Shown here: positions 26,463 through 36,114 of the stretch, piece after piece
How positions within the stretch are numbered: position 1 is the first letter of the stretch
How the letters are laid out: each line of letters opens with the position of its first letter
Origin: Clostridium massiliamazoniense
GTDB taxonomy: Bacteria; Bacillota; Clostridia; Clostridiales; Clostridiaceae
DNA: 64,000 nt
Assembly: GCF_001403635.1 (NCBI RefSeq)
Contig: NZ_LN879467.1
Coordinates: 554,769 to 618,768 of the forward strand
Direction: 5' to 3'
Made by a program: the position numbers and the translations under genes
The notes under the pieces: model-generated
What the model was told of the DNA's origin: nothing
Seen by the model: only the letters and a program-made list of their open reading frames with translations
Databases searched by the model: none

Positions 26463-29066
26463 GTGACTGAAATATTTTTTAAGGTTAAGGATAAGAAATA
26501 TAAAAGATCAAAGGAATCAATAACTAAAGATAAATTAGGGCTTTATTTTATTTTATTGCTTTTGGCTATTATCTTTAAATTAACTAAACTTGATATTTCT
26601 TTTGGAATAATTATAGATTTTTCGTCCATATTCTTTATATTAATATTATTAGTATTTGGATTTAAAAAAGCTATTATTACAACCATAGTAATAACATCTA
26701 TTAATGTGTTGTTTTTTGGTGGAGAATTTATTCAATTTATTGATGTACTTAAAATTATAATTTTAGAAATTTTTTGTCGAAGAAAATGGAAATTAAATTT
26801 AATAGTTGGTGAATTTATATTTTGGATAATTTTTGCTATACCTATTATTTATAGTATGGTTATTATTACAGGAATAGTAGAGCTTAAAGAATATTATTAT
26901 TTTTCAGTATTATTGAAGATAATAAACGGAGTTTTTAATGTATTTTTTGCTGAAATAATATATTTATATATAATAGAGCCTAAAGTACATAATAAACCAA
27001 CAATGTTTATGTATAAAAAACTTATAGTACATATAGTTACTGTAGCCATATTAATTCCTTTTGCAATAAATATATTTGCAGATTTAAATAGTAATTATAA
27101 TAATATATGTGATGTTATAGAATCATCATCTGAAGAAATATATCAATACATAAATGATGAACTTAAAACATGGAATGAAAAAAGTATTACCAATCTTAAG
27201 CTTTCTGGAATTGTGGAAGTAGGTTTAATGAGAGAAAGTATAAATAAAAATTCTAGATATAAGCCATATAATATACATATATTAGGGAAAAATAATAATT
27301 TAATATTAGATATTAAAAATAGTAATAGAGAAATAACTGAATATGCTCAGTACAATGGAAGAAAAATTACAGAAAATCTTTATAAGGTGTTACCTATACC
27401 TGAACGTAATATTTTTAATAATAGCTGGATTGATGGTTATTTTATTTATATTAAAGATTTACATGAATTTGGATTGAAATTAATGATTGAAGTTCCAACA
27501 AATATATATAATGAACAGGTTATAAATGAGTATTTAAGGCAATTCAAATTTTTATTATTTTTTACCTTTTTCATAGGGATTATATCTATGTTATTTAATA
27601 GAACTATATTTAATGGTTTATATAAGTTATCTTTAGAAACTAAAAATCTTCCTGAAAAATTAGCTAATAATATATCAATAGCTTGGCCAAAAAGTAAAAT
27701 TTTTGAAATAAGTATTTTAACTGAAAATATAGAAGATATGTCTTCTAATTTAAGGGAAAACTTTGTAAAACTTAATGAAAGTCAGAAAAAACTTCGTGAA
27801 TTAGCTTATTATGATATTCTTACTGGTTTACCTAATAAAATATCATTTAGAAATCACTTAGATGAATTAGCTAAGCATGGTAAATCTAATAAACTTATAT
27901 CAGTAATATTTGTTGATTTAGATAGATTTAAATTTATTAACGATAATTGGGGACACCAAGTTGGAGATGAGTTATTAATAGCAGTTGCTAAAAGATTTAA
28001 TAAGCTTAAAAATCATAAGTTTAAGGTTTTTAGATTAGGTGGAGATGAATTTGTTTTTGTCTTACAGTCTGAGAGCTATGAAGAAATTAAAGAGGTAGGA
28101 AAAAACATAAGTTTAATTTTTAAAGATAGTTTTAAAATAAATGAATTAGTAATAAAAAGTAAATGTAGTATGGGTGCTAGTGTTTATCCAGAACATAGTA
28201 ATAACATAGATACAATTATAAAGTATGCAGATATGGCAATGTACAAATCTAAAGAAAATGGTGGAAATTATCTTCAATTATTTAATGATGAAATAAAAGA
28301 AAAATTTATGGAAAAAGTTAATATTGAACAAGGTATAAATTCAGCTTTAGAAAAAGAAGAATTTATTTTATATTATCAACCAAAATTCAATAAAGACAGA
28401 GATATTATTAGTTTAGAGGCACTTATAAGATGGCAATGTGAAAATCAGATAATAATTTCTCCAGATAAATTTATTCCTATAGCAGAAGAATCTGATTTAA
28501 TATTTGAAATTGATAAATGGGTTATTTTAAACGTATGTATAGAAAATAAAAGGTTACAAAATGAAGGGTATAAGAAGATACCTATTTCAGTTAATATATC
28601 AGGACGACATTTTGAACATATTGAGTTTTTAAATGTAGTAAAAAATTCTTTAGAGTTATCTGGATTAGAATCTAAATATTTAAAAATAGAAATAACAGAA
28701 AGTGTATTAATAAAAAATTTAGAGCATGTAAGTAATGTGATTATAAAGCTTAAAAAGTTAGGGGTTAATGTATCTATTGATGATTTCGGAAAAGGATATT
28801 CATCAATAAATCAATTAATGACATTACCAATAAAAGAAGTAAAAATTGATAGAGATTTTATAAGTGGGATAAATGAGAATTATAAAAAGCAAAAGGTTGT
28901 TAAATTAATTGTAGAACTTGCACATAATTTAGGGCTTAATGTTGTAGCAGAAGGCATAGAAAATAAGGAAGAAGAAGCTTATTTAAGAGAGATTGGTTGC
29001 GATGAATTACAAGGGTATTTATTTAGTAAGCCAATAACCATAAAGGAACTTAAAAAAATTTTATAA
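26463..29066 (+). CDS. Membrane GGDEF-EAL c-di-GMP protein
   Basis: 867 residues. The N-terminal 200 residues form about six membrane spans, followed by an extracytoplasmic region (about 205-360) and a further span near 363-383 with a HAMP-like linker. The GGDEF domain is intact (FVDLDRFKFINDNWGHQ, RLGGDEF at 526-530). The EAL domain is also intact (LEALIRW at 652, VNISGRH, EITES, DDFGKGYSS, KIDRDF, AEGIE, QGYLF), so both synthesis and hydrolysis of c-di-GMP are possible. No RxxD inhibitory site precedes GGDEF. The start is GTG after AGAGGAG. The next gene, 17 bases on, encodes a solute-binding lipoprotein, a plausible ligand sensor for the outer domain. Confidence 0.93.
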   Translation: MTEIFFKVKDKKYKRSKESITKDKLGLYFILLLLAIIFKLTKLDISFGIIIDFSSIFFILILLVFGFKKAIITTIVITSINVLFFGGEFIQFIDVLKIIILEIFCRRKWKLNLIVGEFIFWIIFAIPIIYSMVIITGIVELKEYYYFSVLLKIINGVFNVFFAEIIYLYIIEPKVHNKPTMFMYKKLIVHIVTVAILIPFAINIFADLNSNYNNICDVIESSSEEIYQYINDELKTWNEKSITNLKLSGIVEVGLMRESINKNSRYKPYNIHILGKNNNLILDIKNSNREITEYAQYNGRKITENLYKVLPIPERNIFNNSWIDGYFIYIKDLHEFGLKLMIEVPTNIYNEQVINEYLRQFKFLLFFTFFIGIISMLFNRTIFNGLYKLSLETKNLPEKLANNISIAWPKSKIFEISILTENIEDMSSNLRENFVKLNESQKKLRELAYYDILTGLPNKISFRNHLDELAKHGKSNKLISVIFVDLDRFKFINDNWGHQVGDELLIAVAKRFNKLKNHKFKVFRLGGDEFVFVLQSESYEEIKEVGKNISLIFKDSFKINELVIKSKCSMGASVYPEHSNNIDTIIKYADMAMYKSKENGGNYLQLFNDEIKEKFMEKVNIEQGINSALEKEEFILYYQPKFNKDRDIISLEALIRWQCENQIIISPDKFIPIAEESDLIFEIDKWVILNVCIENKRLQNEGYKKIPISVNISGRHFEHIEFLNVVKNSLELSGLESKYLKIEITESVLIKNLEHVSNVIIKLKKLGVNVSIDDFGKGYSSINQLMTLPIKEVKIDRDFISGINENYKKQKVVKLIVELAHNLGLNVVAEGIENKEEEAYLREIGCDELQGYLFSKPITIKELKKIL

Positions 29067-29083
29067 AGGGGTATAAATAGGGA

Positions 29084-30403
29084 ATGAAGAGGTTTCAAAA
29101 TTTATTTAAGGTTATAGTTATTGCTATGTCAACTATAACTTTAGTATCTTGTAGCAATTTAAGGGTAAAAAAAGAAGAAGAAAAAGACAATAAAGAAAAG
29201 GTAGAAGCTAGTAAGGAAGAAGAAATAACTTTAAATCTTTGGACTCATTTTCCAGGGTTTGAAGCAATAGCAGAAGCTTTTGAAAAGGAAAATCCTAATA
29301 TTAATATAAATATAAAGAACTTTGATTATGATGAGTATGAACTTGAATATAAAAAATCTTTAGTTGAAGATATTGGACAAGCTGATATTCTTGCTATTGA
29401 TAGTAATCATTATGGTGAATTTAATAGTATAAAAGGCTTAGAAGATTTACTTAAGCCAGAATATACAGCTATTAATTATAAAGAAGACTTTGATCCAGAG
29501 CTTTGGGAACTAGGAAAGTCAATGGATAAGAGTAAACTTTTAGGGATACCAATAGGAAGTGCTCCTATAGTTACTTACTACAGAGCAGATATTTTAGAAA
29601 AGTATGGGTTTCCTACAGAGCCAAAAGAGTTAGCAGAGTATATGAAAGATAAAAATAATTGGGTAAAGATAGGGGAAACATTAAAAAAAGATGGTATATC
29701 CATAGTTCAATGGGTTGCTGAAATAGTTAAAATATACAGTGCTGATATGCCTTATTTTAATGAAAAATTAGAATATCAAAGAGATAATGAAAAATTTAAA
29801 GAAGGTATAGCTGTTGCAAGAGAAGCTATGGAAAAGGGGTTTTCTCCATTTGCTGATATTTGGTCAGAAAAAGGAAAGCAGTTATTAAGGGATGGTAAGT
29901 TTGCAATGTTATATTTAGGTTCTTGGGGAGCTAGAGATTTAGAAGCTTTAGTACCAGAACAAAAGGGCAAGTGGAGAGTAACATCACTTCCTTTTGGAGT
30001 TTATGGATGGAATAATTCATCTATATTATCAATTGCTGAAAATAGCAAAAATAAACAAGCGGCATGGAAGTTTATTGAGTATTGCACTTTTAAATATAAC
30101 GATAAAAATCGTATAGGAACTGTATCTTCATACCTGCCTTTTAGAAATAATGAAAGTGCTTTTAGTCAAAAAAATGAATTTTTAGGTGGTCAAGAAGAAC
30201 AAAAATTCTATGAAGATATAATGGAATTAACTAAAGAATATCCAGTAACAGCATTAGATAATGAGGCATTTAAATTATGGGATGATTTAGTTAACATTGG
30301 ATTAGAAGAAGAATATAGTGATGATAAAATAATGGAAAATATAAGAACGAAAGTAGCAAGTTTATTTGCAAAAGAAAAAGAAAGTTTATTAAAAGAAAAG
30401 TAA
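29084..30403 (+). CDS. Extracellular solute-binding lipoprotein (family 1), orphan
   Basis: 439 residues with a lipoprotein signal (TITLVSC, Cys23 as lipid anchor) and an acidic/Lys linker. The body is a sugar-type solute-binding fold (ITLNLWTHFPGFEAIAEAFE, IPIGSAPIVTYYRADILEKYG, GKFAMLYLGSWGARDLEA). Such proteins normally feed an ABC importer, but no permease or ATPase gene is near. Instead it lies 17 bases after a membrane GGDEF-EAL gene, as its likely operon partner. The inference is that it binds a ligand outside the cell and signals through the GGDEF-EAL protein rather than transporting. A terminator follows at 30423. Confidence 0.88.
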   Translation: MKRFQNLFKVIVIAMSTITLVSCSNLRVKKEEEKDNKEKVEASKEEEITLNLWTHFPGFEAIAEAFEKENPNININIKNFDYDEYELEYKKSLVEDIGQADILAIDSNHYGEFNSIKGLEDLLKPEYTAINYKEDFDPELWELGKSMDKSKLLGIPIGSAPIVTYYRADILEKYGFPTEPKELAEYMKDKNNWVKIGETLKKDGISIVQWVAEIVKIYSADMPYFNEKLEYQRDNEKFKEGIAVAREAMEKGFSPFADIWSEKGKQLLRDGKFAMLYLGSWGARDLEALVPEQKGKWRVTSLPFGVYGWNNSSILSIAENSKNKQAAWKFIEYCTFKYNDKNRIGTVSSYLPFRNNESAFSQKNEFLGGQEEQKFYEDIMELTKEYPVTALDNEAFKLWDDLVNIGLEEEYSDDKIMENIRTKVASLFAKEKESLLKEK

Positions 30404-30422
30404 TAAAATTTATTTTAGTTTT

Positions 30423-30478
30423 AAAGAATCTACTTATAATACCACAGGTTGGTGTTATTAGGAGATTCTTTTTATTTT
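30423..30478 (+). terminator. Terminator of GGDEF-EAL/SBP operon
   Basis: AAAGAATCT..CTTATAATACC pairs with GGTGTTATTAG.GAGATTCTTT around a 7-base loop, followed by a T tract. Confidence 0.88.
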
Positions 30479-30633
30479 AGTTGATTAGATTGAACAAAAT
30501 CTAGCAGATAAAAAGAACTATTAATGCTGCTATTTAGAATTCATATTTTGCTATTTTAGAATGAATATATAGTTATATTTGTATTAATATGGTATACTGA
30601 AATAGACAAATTATGTAATAATATGGGGGATTT

Positions 30634-31098
30634 ATGAAGAAGATTGTTTTATCATTTGTATTTATTTGTTTAGTACTTTCAGGGTGTTCAAAGAACGATA
30701 TAGTTACAAAAAAAGTGGAATTATCTGAGTTAAAAGCAACTATTAATAAAGAGGTTCAATGGCCTAAGATGATGGAAGTTGATTCAAAATTACTTAAAGA
30801 ACTATTTTACTTAAATGAGGATATGTATGATGAAGTTGTGGGTGATGTTAGTGTAATATCTACTCATGCTTATGAATTAATTATGGTGAAGGCTAAAGAG
30901 GGGAAAATTAATGATGTAAAGGAATCTATTAGTCATCGTCTTGAAGATTTAGAAAAAACATGGAGCACTTATTTGCCAGAACAATATGAATTAGTAAAAA
31001 ATGCTGCAAAAATTGAAAAGGGTAATTATTATTTTCTTATTATTCACGAAGATGCAAAAGAGATAGAAGAGATTATTAATGAGGCTTTTGAAAGTTAA
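30634..31098 (+). CDS. DUF4358 family lipoprotein
   Basis: Lipoprotein of 154 residues: signal with lipobox VLSGC (Cys18), then a DUF4358-type domain (LKELFYLNEDMYDEVVGDV, VISTHAYELIMVKAKEGK, LIIHEDAKEIEEII). DUF4358 proteins are uncharacterised lipoproteins often placed next to AlgI-like acyltransferases in Firmicutes, exactly as here. GGGGG precedes the ATG and the stop overlaps the next ATG by one base (TAATG). It probably serves the same surface-modification complex as the next two genes. Confidence 0.85.
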   Translation: MKKIVLSFVFICLVLSGCSKNDIVTKKVELSELKATINKEVQWPKMMEVDSKLLKELFYLNEDMYDEVVGDVSVISTHAYELIMVKAKEGKINDVKESISHRLEDLEKTWSTYLPEQYELVKNAAKIEKGNYYFLIIHEDAKEIEEIINEAFES

Positions 31099-32501
31099 TG
31101 ACCTTTAGCAGTCTAACATTCTTATTTTTTTATTTACCTATTACAATTGTGATTATGAAAATTACTCCATTTTCATATTCCAAGGTAATATTGTTTATAG
31201 TCAGTCTTATTTTTTACGGTTGGGAAGAACCTATTTATATTTTGCTTATGTTGCTTAGTACAATTGTGGATTATTTTAACGGATTGTTTATTTATAAGTA
31301 TCGACATAAGAAAAATATTGCTAAAGGCTTTGTTATATTTTCAATTGTATTTAATTTGTCCATGCTAGCTTTCTTTAAATATTATGATTTTATTGTGTTG
31401 AGTTTACAAAGGATTGGTATTGCATTTTTAAAACCATTGGGGTTACCTTTGCCTTTAGGGATTAGTTTTTATACTTTTCAAACCATGACCTATACTATTG
31501 ATATTTATCGCAATGAAGCAACTTACCAAAAAAGTATTTTTTCTTTTGGAGCTTATGTTTGTATGTTTCCTCAATTAATTGCTGGACCTATTGTGCGTTA
31601 TAGAGACATTGCTCAGCAATTAGATTATGCAAGAATGTCTTTTTCACAATTTAGTTATGGAGTTGAGACTTTTTTAATTGGTTTGAGCAAAAAGGTATTA
31701 TTTGCAAATACAGCTGGTATGCTATATGAAAGTATTTTAGCTATTCCAATAAATGAAACAACGGTTCTTCTAGTTTGGATTGGTAAAATTGCCTTTGCTT
31801 TTCAAATTTATTTTGATTTTTGTGGATATAGTGATATGGCTGTAGGCTTAGGAGCCATGTTAGGATTTAAACTACCTAAAAATTTCAATTACCCATACTT
31901 ATCAAAAAGTATTAAAGAGTTTTGGCAAAGATGGCATATGACATTGGGAGCTTTTTTTAGAGATTATGTTTATATTCCTTTAGGAGGAAATAGAAAATCT
32001 ACATGGTATACAGTGCGTAATATGGTTATTGTATGGTTATTGACTGGCTTGTGGCATGGAGCATCTTGGAATTTTGTCTTATGGGGATTTTATTTTTGCA
32101 TTATTCTTTTAATGGAGAAATTTATTATTGGAGGTAAACTTCAAAAGTTACCTCTTTTTTTTAGATACATCTATACATGGATGCTAATTCTTGTTGGTTG
32201 GACAATTTTTGATAATTTAGATATATCTCAATTAATAATAGAATTAAAAGCTATGTTTTGTTTTTTTAATATTCCTATGATAAATTCTCTTACTTGTTTC
32301 TATTTAAGAAACTATATCATATTGATTATTATTTGGATTATAGGTTCTACAACATTACCTATAAGATGTTATAGATACTTCAAAAATAAATATTATTGGC
32401 TTGAATGGTTTAAACCTTTATTTTTAATGTGCCTTTTAATTTTGTGTATTGCATCACTTGGAAGTGAAGCATATAATCCATTTTTGTATTTCCGTTTTTA
32501 G
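31098..32501 (+). CDS. MBOAT O-acyltransferase (AlgI-like)
   Basis: Membrane-bound O-acyltransferase of 467 residues with about eleven spans. Family hallmarks: PLGISFYTFQTMTYTIDIYR, FPQLIAGPIVRYRDIAQQL, FDFCGYSDMAVGLGAMLGF, FWQRWHMTLGAFFRDYVYIP, and the catalytic histidine in TGLWHGASWNF. In AlgI/PatA/DltB systems it moves acetyl groups across the membrane for O-acetylation of a polysaccharide or wall polymer. Its start overlaps the DUF4358 gene and the AlgJ-like gene follows 10 bases on, so all three form one operon. The acceptor polymer is unknown. Confidence 0.93.
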   Translation: MTFSSLTFLFFYLPITIVIMKITPFSYSKVILFIVSLIFYGWEEPIYILLMLLSTIVDYFNGLFIYKYRHKKNIAKGFVIFSIVFNLSMLAFFKYYDFIVLSLQRIGIAFLKPLGLPLPLGISFYTFQTMTYTIDIYRNEATYQKSIFSFGAYVCMFPQLIAGPIVRYRDIAQQLDYARMSFSQFSYGVETFLIGLSKKVLFANTAGMLYESILAIPINETTVLLVWIGKIAFAFQIYFDFCGYSDMAVGLGAMLGFKLPKNFNYPYLSKSIKEFWQRWHMTLGAFFRDYVYIPLGGNRKSTWYTVRNMVIVWLLTGLWHGASWNFVLWGFYFCIILLMEKFIIGGKLQKLPLFFRYIYTWMLILVGWTIFDNLDISQLIIELKAMFCFFNIPMINSLTCFYLRNYIILIIIWIIGSTTLPIRCYRYFKNKYYWLEWFKPLFLMCLLILCIASLGSEAYNPFLYFRF

Positions 32502-32511
32502 AGGAGGGTGT

Positions 32512-33609
32512 ATGAAAAAAAAGATTGAAATTGTTACAAGTATTTCTTTTATTTTTATATTATTTATAGGAGCTTTATCTTATTTATGGAATTCTCCAAA
32601 GGATTTTTCAGAATTAGAAAATCGCTATTTGAAACAGTATCCATCATTTAGCATAGATTCTTTTTTAAAGGGAACATGGACCAAAAACATTGAAGCTTAC
32701 ATGCAAGATCAAATAATTTTTCATGATGGTTTAGTAATGATACATAATATTAAAGAAAGATTATTAGGGAAAATTGAATCAAATGGTGTTTATTTTGGTA
32801 AAAACAATTATTTAATTGGGGATTTTAAAAAATATGATACAAATATTTTAAAGAACAATATTAATATTATCAACAATTTTTCTAAGCCTGTTTCATTAAT
32901 GGGGATTCCTTCTTTAGTTGAAACACAAAAGGGGCTTTTACCTCCATGGGAATATCATACTAGCCAAAGGCAGTTATCTAATCAAGTTAAAACAATGTTA
33001 CATGAAAAACATCAGTGGATAGATGCTTTTGAATTTTTACAAAATAATAATGAAGCTTATTATAAATTAGACCATCATTGGAATACTCAGGGAGCATATT
33101 TGGCTAGCCAAAAGTATTTAAAATTAATGAGGAAAGCAACTAGCAATTATACTTTTTACCCAGTAACACATGATTTTAGAGGTACAATGTATGCTAAATC
33201 TGGAATGTTTCACTATTCAGGTGAAGTTATGAATGGAGTTAAAGAACTCGAAGAATTAGATGTAACAGTTACTTTCGAAGATGGAAGAACATCTAATAGT
33301 TTATTTTTTGATAAGCACTTAACAAAGAAAAATACTTACACTTACTTTTTAGATGGAAATCATAGCTATGTAGATATTGTTAATCATGATACTGAAAATA
33401 AGGATACACTACTTGTAATTAAAGATTCTTTTGCTCATAATATGATTCCTTTTCTTGTTCCACAGTATGAGCATATAGTAATGATTGATTTACGTTATTT
33501 TCATGAATCGGTGTCAGAGTTAGCCAAAAAAATAAATGCAGATGAAATATTGATGTTATATAGTATAGAGTCATTATGTACTGATAAAAATATAGTGTAT
33601 TTAAAATAG
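32512..33609 (+). CDS. AlgJ/AlgX-like DHHW family protein
   Basis: A protein of 365 residues with an N-terminal membrane anchor (about 6-25) and an extracytoplasmic SGNH-like acetyltransferase fold. The DHHW motif (KLDHHWNTQGAYLA) and a later IKDSFAHNMIPFL serine block are the catalytic signatures of the DHHW/AlgJ family. It would transfer acetyl groups delivered by the upstream MBOAT protein to an exported polymer. The ATG at 32512 has GAGGAGGG 5 bases ahead; the frame is open further up inside the acyltransferase gene but without a ribosome binding site. Confidence 0.9.
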   Translation: MKKKIEIVTSISFIFILFIGALSYLWNSPKDFSELENRYLKQYPSFSIDSFLKGTWTKNIEAYMQDQIIFHDGLVMIHNIKERLLGKIESNGVYFGKNNYLIGDFKKYDTNILKNNINIINNFSKPVSLMGIPSLVETQKGLLPPWEYHTSQRQLSNQVKTMLHEKHQWIDAFEFLQNNNEAYYKLDHHWNTQGAYLASQKYLKLMRKATSNYTFYPVTHDFRGTMYAKSGMFHYSGEVMNGVKELEELDVTVTFEDGRTSNSLFFDKHLTKKNTYTYFLDGNHSYVDIVNHDTENKDTLLVIKDSFAHNMIPFLVPQYEHIVMIDLRYFHESVSELAKKINADEILMLYSIESLCTDKNIVYLK

Positions 33610-33720
33610 GTTTATTATACTAAGTATATATGAAAGAAGTGGGAGTTTTAGGGGAGTCAATATTATACTTTAAAGAGGTATCTATAGATGTAAGAAATGT
33701 GAAAAGTGAAAAACTAAATA

Positions 33721-33764
33721 AAAAAGAGATGTATCAAAGTTGTAGATACATCTCTTTTTTATAT
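33721..33764 (+). terminator. Terminator of acetylation operon (shared hairpin family)
   Basis: AAAAAGAGATGTATC pairs perfectly with GATACATCTCTTTTT around AAAGTTGTA. Its core resembles the hairpin after cooS (15881) and the one at 47926. Confidence 0.9.
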
Positions 33765-33877
33765 TTTCAAATAATTTTTAAAATATAAAAACCAAATTAA
33801 TGTTTTTGATGTCTAATAGATGTAAAGGTAATTACCAACATTAAATAAGACTTAATTGAGAGAGGTTATAAGGACAT

Positions 33878-34399
33878 ATGGAAATTAAAGATAAGGTGAA
33901 AAAGGCTATTAAGGGAGATGATGAAGCTTTTGAGTATATTATAAATAGTTGCAAGGAAAAACTGTATAGAACTGCTTTTGCTTATGTTAAAAATGAGGAA
34001 CAAGCCTTAGATATTGTACAAGAAACTGTTTATAAAGCTTATATTTCTATTGGAAAGCTTAAAAATCCTGAGTATTTCAATATATGGATAACTAGAATCC
34101 TTATAAATAATGCATTAACTATAATTAAAAAAAATAGTAAGGTTGTTTATTTAGATAATGATGAGTTAATTAATAGTGTTATAGCAAATGAGGTTAATAG
34201 TGATGAAAAAATATATATTTGGCAGGCTTTAGAGGAATTAGAATTAAAACATAGAGAAGTCATAGTGCTTAAGTATTTTGATGATTTAACAGTAACTGAA
34301 ATTGCAGGAGTTTTAGGTTATCCAGTGGGAACTGTTAAAACTTATTTAAATAAAGGGCTTAAAAAATTAAGAGAGTTTGTTGGGAAGGACGTTGTTTAA
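33878..34399 (+). CDS. ECF-type sigma factor
   Basis: RNA polymerase sigma-70 family factor of 173 residues. Region 2 is about 10-75 (AFAYVKNEEQALDIVQETVYKAY) and region 4 about 110-165 (LEELELKHREVIVLKYFDDL, VTEIAGVLGYPVGTVKTYL). It lies directly upstream of a DUF4179 membrane protein gene, only one base separating stop and start; such partners usually act as anti-sigma factors. It resembles the SigV/SigO-type group of stress ECF factors. The ATG follows GAGAGAGG. Confidence 0.92.
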   Translation: MEIKDKVKKAIKGDDEAFEYIINSCKEKLYRTAFAYVKNEEQALDIVQETVYKAYISIGKLKNPEYFNIWITRILINNALTIIKKNSKVVYLDNDELINSVIANEVNSDEKIYIWQALEELELKHREVIVLKYFDDLTVTEIAGVLGYPVGTVKTYLNKGLKKLREFVGKDVV

Positions 34400-34400
34400 T

Positions 34401-35900
34401 ATGAGAGAAGAAGATTTAAAGGATTTAATAAAGGTATCAAAAAAATTAGATGATGCAGTATTTAAGGGAATAGAGAGAGGAAAAAAGGAAAAAAAGCTAA
34501 ATAAAAAAAGAAGTTTTCTTAAAAGAGGAACTATGGTAGCTGGATTAACTTTAACAATTACAGGAGTTACAGCAGTTTTTAATCCTGAGTTGGTCAGTGC
34601 TATACCAGTAGTTGGAGAAGTATTTAAAAGCTTTAATAGCACTTTGTTTGGAGAGCCAACAGATAAATTTCAAGGTATAGGAGTTGGTGTTGGACAAGTT
34701 GTTGAAAATAATGGGATGAAAGTGTTATTAGATGAAGTTATATTAGATGAAAATGTAGTTATGATGACTTTAGTGGTTGAAGGAGATTTCTTAAAAGGAT
34801 TTACAGGGAAAAATGAAAGAGATTTTTTTAGTTTAGATATTTATCTTATGGTTGATAATAAAGAACTTTCTTATGATATAAATGTAAGAAAGTTAGAAGA
34901 GAATAAAGGGGCTGTAATTTTAACAGCTAATATAGCAGAACTTGATATTAAAGAGGAAGCTAATATTAAATTAAAAACTAGACATATATCAAGAGGGAAT
35001 AAGAATATAGAGGGAAAATGGGATTTTAATTTAGATGTGAAAAATCAAGATGTAGGAAAGAGGATAAAATTAAACAATAAAATTGAATATAAGAACAATA
35101 CTTTAGAAGCCAAAGAAATTGTAATGACAAATTTAACAAACACATTAATGTTTAAAGGAAAAGTTGAAGGAATTGATGGAAAAGAAGACAAGGATAATGC
35201 TCTATTTTTTTATTCAGATTATATGATAAGAGATAATAATAATAAATATTTTAGAATAGAAAATTTAGGAAAAAGAATTGATGAAGATAATAATTTTGAT
35301 ATGACTATTAAAATAAATGGAGATTTATCAAATAGTAAGTATATTGAATTAATACCGAAGACTATTCCTGATTTTATTAGTGAGGGGAGTGGAGGATATG
35401 AAGGACCAGTACTTAAAGTTACAGGAAGTAAGGATAGTAAATATGAGAGAATAATGCTTTCTAGAAGACCTACAGAGGAAGAAATGAAAGATGGATATGC
35501 TTTTGATAATGTAATTCATTATGTAGATGTAGATAAAGAAAAAATGGAATTTAAAAAATTAAATGAGTTAATTGGAAGTTCAATAGCAGTTAATAGTAAA
35601 GAAAATATTATCATAAAAGATATAGTAAATACAGATCAAGGAACTAAAGTAATATTTGAATCTAAGGGTATTTATAATTATGAAAATTTAACTAATTTAG
35701 TAGCTTTTGATGAAAATATGAGTGATATAGGAAGAAGAGAAGGGCAAAGTGCAGCAGCCATAGAAGATGAAAGTAAAGGATTATATAGTATGACTTTAGA
35801 AAAATTAGATGAAGATAAGAAATACAAGCTTGCCATTCCTATAATGCCTGAAATAACAAATGAAAAGCCAGAGTGGTCAATGAAAATTAATTTAAAGTGA
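34401..35900 (+). CDS. DUF4179 membrane protein, probable anti-sigma factor
   Basis: 499 residues. An N-terminal cytoplasmic region of about 45 Lys/Glu-rich residues (MREEDLKDLIKVSKKLDDA) would contact the sigma factor. One membrane span follows (about 48-66) and then a large extracytoplasmic DUF4179/DUF5643-type domain of beta structure. DUF4179 genes typically sit beside an ECF sigma gene and act as its regulator. The start at 34401, one base after the sigma stop, is favoured over the upstream in-frame codon inside the sigma gene; GGGAAGG lies upstream at a long spacing. A terminator follows at 35911. Confidence 0.85.
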   Translation: MREEDLKDLIKVSKKLDDAVFKGIERGKKEKKLNKKRSFLKRGTMVAGLTLTITGVTAVFNPELVSAIPVVGEVFKSFNSTLFGEPTDKFQGIGVGVGQVVENNGMKVLLDEVILDENVVMMTLVVEGDFLKGFTGKNERDFFSLDIYLMVDNKELSYDINVRKLEENKGAVILTANIAELDIKEEANIKLKTRHISRGNKNIEGKWDFNLDVKNQDVGKRIKLNNKIEYKNNTLEAKEIVMTNLTNTLMFKGKVEGIDGKEDKDNALFFYSDYMIRDNNNKYFRIENLGKRIDEDNNFDMTIKINGDLSNSKYIELIPKTIPDFISEGSGGYEGPVLKVTGSKDSKYERIMLSRRPTEEEMKDGYAFDNVIHYVDVDKEKMEFKKLNELIGSSIAVNSKENIIIKDIVNTDQGTKVIFESKGIYNYENLTNLVAFDENMSDIGRREGQSAAAIEDESKGLYSMTLEKLDEDKKYKLAIPIMPEITNEKPEWSMKINLK

Positions 35901-35910
35901 TTTAATTATG

Positions 35911-35952
35911 AAAAATTCTCTTTTCTTTTAATGTAGAAGAGGGGATTTTTTG
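35911..35952 (+). terminator. Terminator of sigma/DUF4179 operon
   Basis: AAAATTCTCTTTTCT / AGAAGAGGGGATTTT with G-U pairs, followed by T residues. Confidence 0.85.
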
Positions 35953-36114
35953 TTATTAAGTTAATAGAGAACTATATAATTATTTTGAATTAAGTTAACT
36001 ATTTGTAAAATAAAGAAAAATAGTATAATTTTTAAAACTATATTGCTTATAATATCGTATGAACTTATGAAAAGGTAAAATTGATAATAAAAAGAGACAA
36101 AAGAAAGTTAGGGG

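Noticed and set aside
33630-33791. ORF of about 53 codons beginning MKEVGVLGES after the DHHW gene
   Set aside because: No ribosome binding site, and it reads straight through the terminator hairpin at 33721; treated as chance.
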